From positions 1-64,000 of the forward strand of contig JAMLHR010000013.1 in NCBI GenBank assembly GCA_023957015.1: a stretch of DNA of 64,000 nucleotides. Direction: 5' to 3'. Positions 35,433 through 44,629 of this stretch are shown here, piece after piece (position 1 is the stretch's first letter; each line of letters begins with the position of its first letter). The stretch is from Thermomicrobiales bacterium. Its GTDB lineage: Bacteria; Chloroflexota; Chloroflexia; Thermomicrobiales; UBA6265. The position numbers and the translations under genes were made by a program. A model generated the notes under the pieces. It was not told the DNA's origin and searched no databases. It was given only the letters and a program-made list of their open reading frames with translations.

Positions 35433-36208
35433 GTGTTCACATCCTCAAATACCGCGGATCGCTTCTCCACGAACGCGGTCATTCCTTCCCGCTGATCATG
35501 CTCTTCAAACGCATCGGCGAAAACCGCCGCCTCATTCGTCAATGCCGCATCGAAATCGGCGTCGAATGCGTCAGCGACCAGTTGCTTGCTAGCGCGTACG
35601 GCACTGGGGCTGTTTCTGGAGATCGATTCCGCCAGCGAAGTGGCGACAGATATCAACTCACCCGGTGCAACGACCTGGTTGACCAGTCCAATCCGTATTG
35701 CTTCATCCGCCTTCACCCGCCGACCGGTGAAGATCAGCTCACTGGCGATGCCCTTGCCGACCAGTCGGGGCAATCGCTGCGATCCACCCCAGCCTGGCGG
35801 AATACCAAGGGAAACCTCCGGCTGCGCGAAGACCGCGGTGGTGCTGGCGATACGGATATCGCAGGCGAGCGAGAGCTCACAACCGCCACCAAGGGCGAAG
35901 CCGTTGATAACGGCAATCACCGGCTGCGGAGTCGCCTCAATCGCGCGACCAACCGCATGACCGAGATCGCCAAACTCCTGAGCTTCGGCCTTGTTCATAA
36001 CGCTCATGCGCTTGATATTGGCACCGGCCACAAACGCACGCTCGCCAGCACCGGTCAGCAACACCACCCGGATATCAGCACGTGCCGAGATGTCCTCGAA
36101 CGCGGTCAGGAGATCGCGCAGATGCTGGACATCGAGCGCGTTCAACTCGTCCGGATTGTTGATCGTGATTGTCGCTATCGGTCCATTGGTTGAGACATCA
36201 ATACTCAT
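35429..36208 (-). CDS. Enoyl-CoA hydratase/isomerase
   Basis: A 259-residue crotonase-fold protein of beta-oxidation. The oxyanion-hole residues are in the AFVAGANIKRM and NGFALGGGCELSLACDIRIAS motifs. The catalytic pair region is FAQPEVSLGIPPGWGGSQRLPRLVG, with Glu present in QPEVSLG. It converts trans-2-enoyl-CoA to 3-hydroxyacyl-CoA. It overlaps the hexapeptide gene by 11 bases and etfB by four. Broad substrate use is likely. Confidence 0.9.
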   Translation of the reverse strand: MSIDVSTNGPIATITINNPDELNALDVQHLRDLLTAFEDISARADIRVVLLTGAGERAFVAGANIKRMSVMNKAEAQEFGDLGHAVGRAIEATPQPVIAVINGFALGGGCELSLACDIRIASTTAVFAQPEVSLGIPPGWGGSQRLPRLVGKGIASELIFTGRRVKADEAIRIGLVNQVVAPGELISVATSLAESISRNSPSAVRASKQLVADAFDADFDAALTNEAAVFADAFEEHDQREGMTAFVEKRSAVFEDVNT

Positions 36209-36773
36209 CGCTCGCCTCCAGTTCCGTCAGTTCTGAGAGGTATTGTCGACTAACGCGCACATAACGTTCCGGAATCGCTGCCAGATTAGCGGATTGATTT
36301 TCGTCCAGCGCACTGCGTTGCTTGGCGGGCATCCCAATCACCACCGCCTTCTCCGGAACCACGGTGCGTTCCGTGATTACGGCACCAGCAGCGATCACTG
36401 CACCCTGGCCAACTTCCGAATATGACATGATGATTGCGCCCATACCGACCAGAACACCATCGTGAATCGTGGTGCCGTGAATCAGGGCACTATGGCCGAT
36501 GGTGACATCATTGCCGATCACACATGGGGCATCCATATTCACGTGCACCACGGTACCATCCTGAACGCTGGTGCGATCGCCAATCGTGATCGGGCCGATA
36601 TCGCCCCGGACGACGGCATTGAACCAGATGCTGGACTTCGTACCGATCTTCACGTTCCCGATGACGACGGCACCGGGAGCGACCAAGGCATCATCGGCGA
36701 TCTCGGGCCAGTTGCCTTCGTAGGGAAGGATGATCGCGCCCGGGAAGCGGTCCGCGAAATACGCCCGGCTCAT
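36198..36773 (-). CDS. Gamma-carbonic anhydrase-like hexapeptide-repeat protein
   Basis: A 191-residue left-handed beta-helix protein with hexapeptide repeats (DALVAPGAVVIGNVKIGTKSS, VHVNMDAPCVIGNDVTIGHSALIHG). Zinc-binding His positions typical of gamma-class carbonic anhydrases (HVN, GHSALIHG) are visible, as in the YrdA/PaaY family. PaaY-type members act as thioesterases or carbonic anhydrases linked to CoA catabolism, which fits the neighbours. The exact activity is uncertain. It overlaps both neighbours. Confidence 0.82.
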   Translation of the reverse strand: MSRAYFADRFPGAIILPYEGNWPEIADDALVAPGAVVIGNVKIGTKSSIWFNAVVRGDIGPITIGDRTSVQDGTVVHVNMDAPCVIGNDVTIGHSALIHGTTIHDGVLVGMGAIIMSYSEVGQGAVIAAGAVITERTVVPEKAVVIGMPAKQRSALDENQSANLAAIPERYVRVSRQYLSELTELEASDEY

Positions 36774-37948
36774 GCTGGTACCCGCAGGATCATGGCATCA
36801 CCCTGGCCGCCACCGGAGCAGATACCAACGGCACCGATACCACCACCGCGGCGCTTGAGTTCGTTGATGATCGTGACCACCAATCGCGCCCCACTGGCAC
36901 CGATCGGATGTCCAAACGCAACCGCGCCACCGTTCACATTCACCTTCTCCGGATCGACACCGAGTCGCTGTGTCGAGATCATGGCGACACTGGCGAAGGC
37001 TTCGTTGATCTCGAAGAGATCAACATCATCAACCGTGAGGTCTGCTTTCTCCAGTGCATTGCGAATCGCCATCTCTGGTGTGAACGCAAGGTAGGGTGCA
37101 TCCCAGGCGGACTGTCCGGAGGAGAGAATCTCCGCCAGTGGGATGACTCCTCTGGCTTGCGCTATCGCCGAATCGGCGACAACCACAACCGCGGCACCGT
37201 CGTTCACGCCTGGTGCGTTGCCAGCAGTGACTGTACCGCTGGGATCAAAGGCGGGTTTTAGCTTGGCCAGCACCTCAGCACTGGTATCGCGGCGAGGAGC
37301 TTCATCGGTATCGACAATCGTCGTGCCCTTTCGCCCCACGATATCGACCGGCACGATCTCCTCCGCCAACCAACCCCGATCCATGGCATCCAACGCACGC
37401 TGATGGGATCGCAGTGCCCAGGCATCCTGATCCTCGCGGCTAATTCCGATTTCGGTGGCGACGCTACCCCCATGAATACCCATGTGGACGTTGGCAATCG
37501 CGCACGTGAGACCATCGTGAACCATCAGATCAATGAGCTGACCATCACCCATGCGATAGCCAGCGCGAGCCCCGGGTAGGGCATAGGGGGCATTACTCAT
37601 GCTCTCCATGCCACCCGCCAACATCGCGGCGCCTTCACCCAATCGAATCTGCATGTCAGCCAGGCTGATCGCGCGGAGACCGGAGCCACAAACGCGGTTG
37701 ATCGTCTCGGCAGTAACGGTACGGTCGAGTCCGGCGCGCAGAGTGACCTGACGAGCCGGATTCTGTCCAACCCCGGCCTGGAGCACCTGACCCATGATGA
37801 CGTGGTCGATATCGGTATCCTCGATGCCAGAATGCTCGATCGCTGCCTTCGCCGCGATCACACCCAGATCAACCGCCGAGAGCGATGCCAGACTGCCGCT
37901 CATTCGTCCGAACGGGGTTCGCGCCCCGCCGAGAATCACTGTCGTCAT
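36770..37948 (-). CDS. Acetyl-CoA acetyltransferase (thiolase)
   Basis: A 392-residue thiolase. The nucleophile is C87 in NRVCGSGLRAISLADM. NEAFASVA, GGAVAFGHPIGASGAR and the C-terminal acid-base Cys in GICSGGGQGDA complete the active site. It cleaves 3-ketoacyl-CoA or condenses two acetyl-CoA. It follows the acyl-CoA dehydrogenase gene by 79 bases that contain a hairpin, and overlaps the hexapeptide gene as ATGA. A dedicated 3-hydroxyacyl-CoA dehydrogenase is not in this cluster. Confidence 0.92.
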   Translation of the reverse strand: MTTVILGGARTPFGRMSGSLASLSAVDLGVIAAKAAIEHSGIEDTDIDHVIMGQVLQAGVGQNPARQVTLRAGLDRTVTAETINRVCGSGLRAISLADMQIRLGEGAAMLAGGMESMSNAPYALPGARAGYRMGDGQLIDLMVHDGLTCAIANVHMGIHGGSVATEIGISREDQDAWALRSHQRALDAMDRGWLAEEIVPVDIVGRKGTTIVDTDEAPRRDTSAEVLAKLKPAFDPSGTVTAGNAPGVNDGAAVVVVADSAIAQARGVIPLAEILSSGQSAWDAPYLAFTPEMAIRNALEKADLTVDDVDLFEINEAFASVAMISTQRLGVDPEKVNVNGGAVAFGHPIGASGARLVVTIINELKRRGGGIGAVGICSGGGQGDAMILRVPA

Positions 37949-37972
37949 CTACTCACTATGCTCCTGACGTGA

Positions 37973-38004
37973 ATGCGGGTTCGGTATTCACCGACCCCGC
38001 ATTG
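37973..38004 (-). terminator. Hairpin between acyl-CoA dehydrogenase and thiolase genes
   Basis: aatgcggg...cggt pairs with accg...cccgcatt around a four-base loop. No T tract follows on the minus strand, so it more likely attenuates or protects mRNA ends inside the operon than ends it. Confidence 0.4.
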
Positions 38005-38027
38005 TCACGACATTCGTCTTGTACCGG

Positions 38028-39224
38028 CTACTCGCCGTATCCCTGTGCGGGCGGCTGCGGCTTGTTCAGCGGCTTGTCGATACGGTAACCGAGCTCGTAT
38101 TCCGCCTGCACGATCTGATGAATCTCGCGCGTGCCTTCGTAGATCACAGCACCGCGAGCGTTACGCAGCATACGCTCGACTGGATAGTCATCCGCAAAGC
38201 CATACGAGCCGTGAATCTGGACGGCGTCATCGGCAGATTGCAGTGCCACATCGCAGGCGTACCATTTGGCTAGCGAGGTCTCCTTGGTGTTGCGGATACC
38301 GCGGTTCTTGAGCTCAGCCGCCTTCATGACCAGCAACTCGCTCACCTCGCGACCAGCAACCATTTTGGCGATCATCTGCTGCACCAGCTGATGCTTACCG
38401 ATCGGCACCCCGAAGGTGTGCCGCTCATTCGCATATTTGGTGCTGGCATCGAGTGCGGCTTTGGTGAGACCAACCGCGCCAGCGGCGACCGTGAAGCGCC
38501 CCTGATCAATGGCGCTCATGGCGATCTTGAAGCCCTCGCCTTCCTCGCCAATGCGATTGGCGGAAGGAACACGGACATTGTTGAAGCTCATCTCGCCGGT
38601 GTTGCCGGCGCGAACACCGAGCTTGCCGTGGATGGTACCGGTGGTGAAACCTTCCATACCGCGCTCGACAACGAAGGCGGTCATACCCTTGTGGCCCGCA
38701 TCTTTATCAAGCGTCGCGAAGACAAGGAAATTATCGGCCAGGTCGGCAAGAGAGATCCACATCTTGGCACCGTTGAGAATGTAGTCATCGCCATCCTTGC
38801 GGGCGGTGGTGGAGATCGCCGCGGCATCGGAACCTGCACCCGGCTCGGTCAGACCGAAGGTGGCGATCTTGGTGCCCTGCGCTTGCGGTACGAGGAAACG
38901 CTGCTTCTGATCCTCGTTGGCCCACTGCAACAGCGTCAGGCTGTTGAGACCAACATGGACGCTGAGAGCGACACGAAGGGTGGTATCGACGTACTCCATC
39001 TCCTCGCAGGCAAGTGCGAAACTGATGTAATCCAGCCCGAGTCCACCGTACTCTTCCGGGATGGGCAAACCAAGGATGCCTGCCTCACCCATTTTGTCGA
39101 TAATGGCGCGGCTGTAGTTCTGCTTGGTATCCCATTCGCGGACAAACGGGGCAGCTTCACGGGCGGCGAACTCGCGCACCATCTCGCGAACTTGCTGCTG
39201 TTCCTCTGTGTATTCAAAATTCAT
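38028..39224 (-). CDS. Acyl-CoA dehydrogenase
   Basis: A 398-residue FAD enzyme catalysing alpha,beta-dehydrogenation of acyl-CoA and passing electrons to ETF. Signatures are FGLTEPGAGSDAAAI, GAKMWISLADLADNFLVFA and the C-terminal YEGTREIHQIVQAEYELG containing the catalytic Glu. It is probably short-chain type by resemblance. It heads the leftward operon ending at the FixC-like and P5C dehydrogenase genes, so the dehydrogenase, ETF and quinone reductase are encoded together. Confidence 0.92.
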   Translation of the reverse strand: MNFEYTEEQQQVREMVREFAAREAAPFVREWDTKQNYSRAIIDKMGEAGILGLPIPEEYGGLGLDYISFALACEEMEYVDTTLRVALSVHVGLNSLTLLQWANEDQKQRFLVPQAQGTKIATFGLTEPGAGSDAAAISTTARKDGDDYILNGAKMWISLADLADNFLVFATLDKDAGHKGMTAFVVERGMEGFTTGTIHGKLGVRAGNTGEMSFNNVRVPSANRIGEEGEGFKIAMSAIDQGRFTVAAGAVGLTKAALDASTKYANERHTFGVPIGKHQLVQQMIAKMVAGREVSELLVMKAAELKNRGIRNTKETSLAKWYACDVALQSADDAVQIHGSYGFADDYPVERMLRNARGAVIYEGTREIHQIVQAEYELGYRIDKPLNKPQPPAQGYGE

Positions 39225-39300
39225 TGCTACGAACTCACCTCAATACGCGTGGTCTGCTGATATGCAGGATCGGGGTAAGTATATCAGTGAATTGGCGTGT

Positions 39301-40038
39301 TTAACGGGAGAACGCGCGGGGACCGCGTGTAATCTCGCCCGATGAGATGAGCCGCTCCTCACCATCGATCATCAGGCGCAACTCACCTGTTGGGGCGATA
39401 CCGATGATCACACCATTGATGGAGCGATCCCCGTCCAGAAGCTGAACCGGATCACCGTTCAACCACAATCGCTGCTCGATTCGTGACTGAACATCTGCTG
39501 CGAGCGTGGGCCGCCAATGCGACAATGTAGTCTTCAATGACTCGATAATCCGCTCGAACAAATGCTCGCGGTCGATCGGCGATCCTGACTTGATCATCAG
39601 GCTCGTAGCACCCTCTGGTAGCTGGTCAGCCGACTGCAGCACATTGACACCGATACCGAGCACAGCCACCAGTTCCGGCTGCATCCGAGTCTGCACCAGG
39701 ATACCGCTTACCTTGCGACCGTTAATCATGATGTCATTCGGCCACTTGATCGCGATCTCATCGGGAATGATTTCGGCAAAGACTCCAGCCAAGGCATCAG
39801 CGAGTGCGAGCGACAAGCTGCCGAGTTCATGGAGTTGATGCTCCGGACGAAGCAATACGGAGAACATGAGCGACGTCGATGGTGGGACATCCCAACCACG
39901 TCCCAACCGACCCCGACCCGCACGCTGATACTCGGCACGAACAGTCGTGCCGGGACTCGCGCCCATGCTAGCCAGGGAGAAGGCGATATTCTGGGTGCTA
40001 TCGACCTCGGGAAACCGCCAGCGGGTGTCGCCGATCAC
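39301..40038 (-). CDS. birA: Biotin--[acetyl-CoA-carboxylase] ligase
   Basis: A 245-residue monofunctional biotin protein ligase without the N-terminal repressor HTH. The catalytic motif is AEYQRAGRGRLGRGWDVPPSTSLMFSVLLRP (GRGRLGR ATP/biotin loop), followed by IKWPNDIMINGRKVSGILVQ. A small C-terminal SH3-like domain ends the protein. GTG start overlaps the stop of the CBS-domain gene. Confidence 0.9.
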   Translation of the reverse strand: MIGDTRWRFPEVDSTQNIAFSLASMGASPGTTVRAEYQRAGRGRLGRGWDVPPSTSLMFSVLLRPEHQLHELGSLSLALADALAGVFAEIIPDEIAIKWPNDIMINGRKVSGILVQTRMQPELVAVLGIGVNVLQSADQLPEGATSLMIKSGSPIDREHLFERIIESLKTTLSHWRPTLAADVQSRIEQRLWLNGDPVQLLDGDRSINGVIIGIAPTGELRLMIDGEERLISSGEITRGPRAFSR

Positions 40039-41414
40039 TCTTTGTCCTGACCATCTTCGGACTCTTCCGTCTTGTCCTTGTTCCGGTCGTCGGAATCCGG
40101 GCGGAGGCGCTGCAGCCAGCTCTCGGATTCGGTTACTTCGGTTTCCGGTTCAGGGGGCGTCAACTTGGTGACACGCATCTTGCGGACACGATGACGTTCA
40201 ACCGAGAGGATATCGACTCGTACGCCTTCGGCCTCAAACGTATCCCCAGCGACCGCGAGGCGACCGAGATGCTTGTGCACGAATCCGCCAAGCGTGCTGA
40301 AGTCCTCGTCGTCCTCGAACTCGATACCGAGCGATTCCTCCAGATCCTCCAGCGGCAACCGACCATCAGCGACGACGACACCCTCACCGGAATCGTTGAT
40401 CAGGTCTTCTTCGACATCGTACTCGTCCTGAATCTCGCCGACAATCTCCTCAAGGATGTCCTCAATCGTGACCAATCCGGCGGTGCCGCCGTACTCGTCG
40501 GTAACAATGGCGAGGTGGATGCGCATCCGCTTCAGATCGGCAAACAGCTCCGGCAGCTTCTTGCTTTCCGGGATGACGTAGGCCGGTCGGATCAGATCGA
40601 GCAGCGGCAGGCGATTCGTGTTGCCAATGACAAACGGAAGCAAATCCTTCACGTACAGCACACCGAGGATGCGATCCAGGTTCTCCTGGTAAACCGGAAG
40701 ACGACTATGGCCTTTGGCAACGATCGTATCGATGACTTCACGGGCGGTGGCACGACGATCCAGAGCGACGACATCAAGGCGCGGCACCATGATATCGCGG
40801 ACAGTCATCTCCTCCAGACTGAGAATGCCATCGATCATCTGGCGTTCGATCTCACCGATAACACCGTCATCAGATTCGAGCACGCGAAGCTTGAGCTCGT
40901 CCTCAGTGCCCATTGGGAGCTCCGTGATGGGCTCGCCCGGCAACACTTTCTCGATGCCGGAAGCGATCACGGATTCAAGCCAGCTGAATGGGGTTACCAA
41001 ACGCTCGCCGATCCGGCCGAGACCGATCAAGCGCGAGATACGATCATCGGCCATCTGGCGCGAAGCAATCGCTTGCGGTATGGCCCGACCGAAGATGAGA
41101 TAGATCAAGACGATAAGGAGAATACTGACCCAACCGAAATCGCGGGTGGTGCGGCGGTCGATCAACGCCGCAAGCTGACTGGCGGCCACGGCACTGGCAA
41201 GGAGCTCGATCAACCGCATGGCTCCAGCCAGGGATCGACGGGCGTTCAGATAGTGCGAAAGCGATCGTTGCGACCTGGCGATGGGCTTCTCAGCGGGCGG
41301 AACCAGCTTCTGATTGCTGGTTTGGCCCGCAATCGTGAGCACGCAGCCAGCTAACACCAACACGATGAGCGAGATGATACAGATCGTTAACTGTTGCCAA
41401 TCACTGGCGTCCAA
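40035..41414 (-). CDS. CNNM/CorC-type transporter-associated protein with paired CBS domains
   Basis: A 459-residue membrane protein of the HlyC/CorC family. A DUF21/CNNM-like region with about three helices comes first (residues 10-30, 63-85, 92-115), then two CBS domains (VRDIMVPRLDVVALDRRATAREVID and LIRPAYVIPESKKLPELFADLKRMRIHLAIVTDEYGGTAG), then a CorC-HlyC domain and an acidic tail. Family members are linked to Mg/Co efflux. The start appears to be TTG at 41414 behind aaaggga. The DUF21 part looks poorly conserved. Confidence 0.85.
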   Translation of the reverse strand: MDASDWQQLTICIISLIVLVLAGCVLTIAGQTSNQKLVPPAEKPIARSQRSLSHYLNARRSLAGAMRLIELLASAVAASQLAALIDRRTTRDFGWVSILLIVLIYLIFGRAIPQAIASRQMADDRISRLIGLGRIGERLVTPFSWLESVIASGIEKVLPGEPITELPMGTEDELKLRVLESDDGVIGEIERQMIDGILSLEEMTVRDIMVPRLDVVALDRRATAREVIDTIVAKGHSRLPVYQENLDRILGVLYVKDLLPFVIGNTNRLPLLDLIRPAYVIPESKKLPELFADLKRMRIHLAIVTDEYGGTAGLVTIEDILEEIVGEIQDEYDVEEDLINDSGEGVVVADGRLPLEDLEESLGIEFEDDEDFSTLGGFVHKHLGRLAVAGDTFEAEGVRVDILSVERHRVRKMRVTKLTPPEPETEVTESESWLQRLRPDSDDRNKDKTEESEDGQDKE

Positions 41415-41435
41415 ATACGTTCCCTTTGCCTAGCC

Positions 41436-42371
41436 TTAGGTAAACAGGGCACTGATACTCATGCCCTTATGTGTGCGCATGATGGCTTCCGCCAACAACG
41501 GAGCCACGCTGACCACGCTGACATTCTCCGGTGCTTCATGCGGCAACAAAATGGTGTCCGTCACAATCAACTCATCGATATCGGCGCTTCCGATCAGTTC
41601 AAGCGCGTTTCCGGCGAAGATGCCGTGCGTCGCGCAGACGTAGATCCTCTCGGCACCTCTGGCACGCAGAAGTTTGACCGCTTCCACCAATGTGCCACCA
41701 GTGGAGATCATGTCGTCGACGATCACGGCGGTCTTGCCATCGACATCGCCAACGATATCCAACATCTCCGTCTTGTCAGCATCTGGATGCTGCTTGGAGA
41801 TGATGGCCAAACTCCCATTGGCTCGGGTGCGGAAATCCTGAGCACGACCAACACCACCCGCGTCCGGGCTGACGACAACGATCTCGCCCTGAACCCGCGA
41901 GCGGAATGCCCTCGCCAGCAAGGGTGTCGCGCGCAGGTGATCGACCGGAATATCGAAGAAGCCCTCGATCGCGGGTGAATGGAGATCGACCGTCAGAACC
42001 CGGTCTGCACCAGCCGTGGTGATCAGGTTGGCAACCAGTTTGGCCGAGATCGGCTCACGACCGGAGGTCTTCTTTTCCTGCTTGGCGTAACCATAGTACG
42101 GAATGACGGCCGTAATGCGATCCGCCGACGCTCGCCGCAACGCATCAATCATGAGCAACAGCTCCATGATGTAGTTGTTTACGGGTTCGGATGTCGGCTG
42201 AATGACGAAGACATCGGCACCGCGGACGTTCTCGTCCAGCTTCACCCTGGTTTCACCGTTCTGGAACGTGGAGACGATAGCACGTCCGAGATCGACACCC
42301 AGCTCGCGGCAGATGGCTTCGGCCAGGGCAGGGTGAGCGTTCCCGGTAAAAACTTGCAGACGCCCTTCCAC
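41436..42371 (-). CDS. prs: Ribose-phosphate pyrophosphokinase
   Basis: Makes PRPP from ribose-5-phosphate and ATP, feeding nucleotide, histidine and NAD synthesis. In 311 residues: ETRVKLDENVRGADVFVIQPT, the ATP loop around YGYAKQEKKTSGREPISAKLVA, VVVSPDAGGVGRAQDF, and the PRPP-binding VIVDDMISTGGTLVEA. GTG start has aaggag; it starts three bases after the glmU stop. Confidence 0.94.
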   Translation of the reverse strand: MEGRLQVFTGNAHPALAEAICRELGVDLGRAIVSTFQNGETRVKLDENVRGADVFVIQPTSEPVNNYIMELLLMIDALRRASADRITAVIPYYGYAKQEKKTSGREPISAKLVANLITTAGADRVLTVDLHSPAIEGFFDIPVDHLRATPLLARAFRSRVQGEIVVVSPDAGGVGRAQDFRTRANGSLAIISKQHPDADKTEMLDIVGDVDGKTAVIVDDMISTGGTLVEAVKLLRARGAERIYVCATHGIFAGNALELIGSADIDELIVTDTILLPHEAPENVSVVSVAPLLAEAIMRTHKGMSISALFT

Positions 42372-42374
42372 TAC

Positions 42375-43778
42375 CTACTCCTTTATTCGCGGTGCAATCG
42401 GTCGGGCAGGAACACCAACAACGGTCTGACCGCTCATAACTGGCTTGGTGACTACGCTTCCGGCGCCGGTGCGCGCACCCTCTTCCACCTCGACCGGTGC
42501 TACCAGTATCGTATCTGATCCGATAAAGACATCTTTACCAATCTCGGTGTGATTCTTGTTCACACCATCGAAGTTGGCGGTAATCGTACCAGCACCGATA
42601 TTGGTGTTCTCACCGATATGGACATCGCCGAGATAGGAGAAGTGCCCGCTCTTCACACCATTATCGAGTCGGGCGTTCTTGAGCTCTGCATAGCTACCAA
42701 TGTGGACATGCTCGCCGATATGGGATTCACCCCGGATGTGGGCATATGGCCCAACATCCGTATTGGAACAGATCGTGGAGGACTCAACGGTACTGTTACG
42801 AATGGTGACATTGTCACCCACCGTCACATCCGTGAGGACGGCGTAAGGTCCAACCGTGCAACCGGTGCCGATCGTGGTCTTACCCATCAATATGGTCCCA
42901 GGAAGAAGAGTCGTATCCTGACCGATCTCAACCGATTCATCGATAAAGATCGTCTCGGGACCGACCATCGAGACGCCATCGAGCATGTGCTTTTCACGCA
43001 TCTGCTTGCGCACGATGGCATCTGCCTCCGCCTGCTGAACCCGATGGTTGATACCAACACTCACGTTGATATCGCCAGGTACAGCCTGCACTGGCCAGGG
43101 TTCTCCCTCCTGATGTTCGGAGGCGGCCAGCGAAACGAGATCGGTGAGAATGTATTCTCCCACACCCGGATCCAGCGCCAGCGTGGGAATGGCCTTCAAC
43201 GCCCAATCCCGCTTAAGCACCATGATGCCGGAGTTGATTTCGGTCTCACCTACACGTTTGGCGGGGTCGTCGTTCTTCGCCTCGACAATCGAGGTGACAT
43301 TGCCATCGTCGTTCCGATCGATGCGACCATACTTCTCCGCATCCGGGAGAATGCAGGATAGAACCGTGACGGTCGCATCCGTGGTGATGGCACGATCAAG
43401 GAGGTCCTGAATCGTCTCACCCGTCAGAAGAGGATTGTCGCCAAGGAGACTGATGATGTAGTCGACCTCGGGTACGGCTTCGATCGCCGCCAGGACCGCA
43501 TGAGCAGTGCCCGTGGGCACTTCCATCACCGTCGTGCCGAACTCACCATCCATACGAAGTCGGGAGGGAAGATCGGTCATTGTCGGGCTGACGACGACAC
43601 AGATGTGATCAGGATCAATGTGTTGCGCCGCTCGAACGATGCGCTCAACGATCGGGATACCAGCTACAGGATGGACATGCTTCGGGTGAGCCGACTTCAT
43701 GCGCGTGCCATGGCCAGCAGCCAGCACGGCAACAGCGACGGAGACAGGCTGGCGATGTTCGTCAGATTGAGATGTCAC
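42375..43778 (-). CDS. glmU: Bifunctional UDP-N-acetylglucosamine pyrophosphorylase / glucosamine-1-phosphate acetyltransferase
   Basis: Makes UDP-GlcNAc for peptidoglycan. The N-terminal uridylyltransferase has the LAAGHGTRMKSAHPKHVHPVAG loop and LLGDNPLLTGETI; the C-terminal part is a left-handed beta helix (IGQDTTLLPGTIL through GAGTITANFDGVNKNHTEIG) that acetylates GlcN-1-P. The 467-residue length is normal. It pairs with prs as in many bacteria. The tRNA-Gln gene lies just upstream on the same strand. Confidence 0.93.
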   Translation of the reverse strand: MTSQSDEHRQPVSVAVAVLAAGHGTRMKSAHPKHVHPVAGIPIVERIVRAAQHIDPDHICVVVSPTMTDLPSRLRMDGEFGTTVMEVPTGTAHAVLAAIEAVPEVDYIISLLGDNPLLTGETIQDLLDRAITTDATVTVLSCILPDAEKYGRIDRNDDGNVTSIVEAKNDDPAKRVGETEINSGIMVLKRDWALKAIPTLALDPGVGEYILTDLVSLAASEHQEGEPWPVQAVPGDINVSVGINHRVQQAEADAIVRKQMREKHMLDGVSMVGPETIFIDESVEIGQDTTLLPGTILMGKTTIGTGCTVGPYAVLTDVTVGDNVTIRNSTVESSTICSNTDVGPYAHIRGESHIGEHVHIGSYAELKNARLDNGVKSGHFSYLGDVHIGENTNIGAGTITANFDGVNKNHTEIGKDVFIGSDTILVAPVEVEEGARTGAGSVVTKPVMSGQTVVGVPARPIAPRIKE

Positions 43779-43817
43779 GTGGGGTCACTCTTCCGGTGTT
43801 TCGAGGGGCGCCTCGGG

Positions 43818-43888
43818 CTCGCGGACCAGGATTCGAACCTGGAATAAAGGCTCCAAAGGCCCTTGTGATACCATTTCACCATCCGCGA
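43818..43888 (-). tRNA. tRNA-Gln (anticodon TTG)
   Basis: Acceptor strands tcgcgga and tccgcga pair. The anticodon stem is agggc/gcctt with loop ctttgga, giving TTG. The T arm is ccagg-ttcgaat-cctgg. The discriminator base is G and CCA is not encoded. It lies 40 bases upstream of glmU on the same strand. Confidence 0.93.
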
Positions 43889-43969
43889 ATGCGGCCTGAA
43901 TCAGTTTACCGGGAATCCAATGCACATGCCAGTTTCCGCCCTGCTACCGAGTTTTCGGCCGGACTTCCG

Positions 43970-44629
43970 ATGACAACGATTCAGCGCGATCAACATCCCG
44001 CTGGTTCCACGCTCCGGGTCTCGGTAGTCTGTTTCCGTTGGAACGGAATCGCACTGGAAACCATCGTCACAGGTGACGGCGATCTGCCGGGAACCCTCCC
44101 CGATCATGACGAAACACTGGAAGAAACTGCCACTCGCATCATCGCGAGGCTGTTCGACCAACCAGCGGCATACATCGAACAGCTCTACACCTTTAGTCAC
44201 ACAGAAAACAACGGTCGGCAGACGCTGGTGACCTATCTGGCACTATTCCAACCGGGTAGCGTTGGCGTACTTCCGTGGCAACCACTGGCGGAACTCGCGG
44301 CGCTCACCCACCGCGATGCCACCGTTCTCGAGTACGCCTCCGCCCGACTACGTGCCAAGCTGGAGTACACAAGCATCGCATTTCATCTCATGCCAGCATG
44401 CTTCACGCTGGCAGAGCTCCAGCGCGCATTCGAATCGATTCTGGGCGAGCAGTTGGACAAACGGAATTTCCGCCGCCGGATGACGACCAGCAGTATGCTG
44501 ACGGAAACGGGCGAGAAACGACGCGAAGGTCCGCATCGCCCAGCGGCACTCTATCGATTCTCCGGTACGCGTGACCGCGCTTCCTATTTGACACCGATGA
44601 CCACTCAGTCCCAGGAGCCCCAACCATGA
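43970..44629 (+). CDS. NrtR-like transcriptional regulator (degenerate Nudix + winged HTH)
   Basis: A 219-residue protein. The N-terminal Nudix-fold domain lacks a catalytic Nudix box, and the C-terminal winged helix (FTLAELQRAFESILGEQLDKRNFRRRM through PAALYRF) is the NrtR hallmark. NrtR proteins bind ADP-ribose or related NAD metabolites and repress NAD synthesis genes. Its stop overlaps the NAD kinase start as ATGA, which supports the role. ATG 43970 lacks a strong ribosome site; the upstream open frame crosses the tRNA and is rejected. Confidence 0.85.
   Translation: MTTIQRDQHPAGSTLRVSVVCFRWNGIALETIVTGDGDLPGTLPDHDETLEETATRIIARLFDQPAAYIEQLYTFSHTENNGRQTLVTYLALFQPGSVGVLPWQPLAELAALTHRDATVLEYASARLRAKLEYTSIAFHLMPACFTLAELQRAFESILGEQLDKRNFRRRMTTSSMLTETGEKRREGPHRPAALYRFSGTRDRASYLTPMTTQSQEPQP

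Noticed and set aside
38391-39260. A 289-codon plus-strand frame opposite the acyl-CoA dehydrogenase
   Set aside because: Mirror frame of a conserved enzyme, no ribosome site and no domain.
40191-41354. A 387-codon plus-strand frame opposite the CBS/CorC gene
   Set aside because: Asp/His/Gln-rich shadow frame; the minus strand has continuous CBS motifs.
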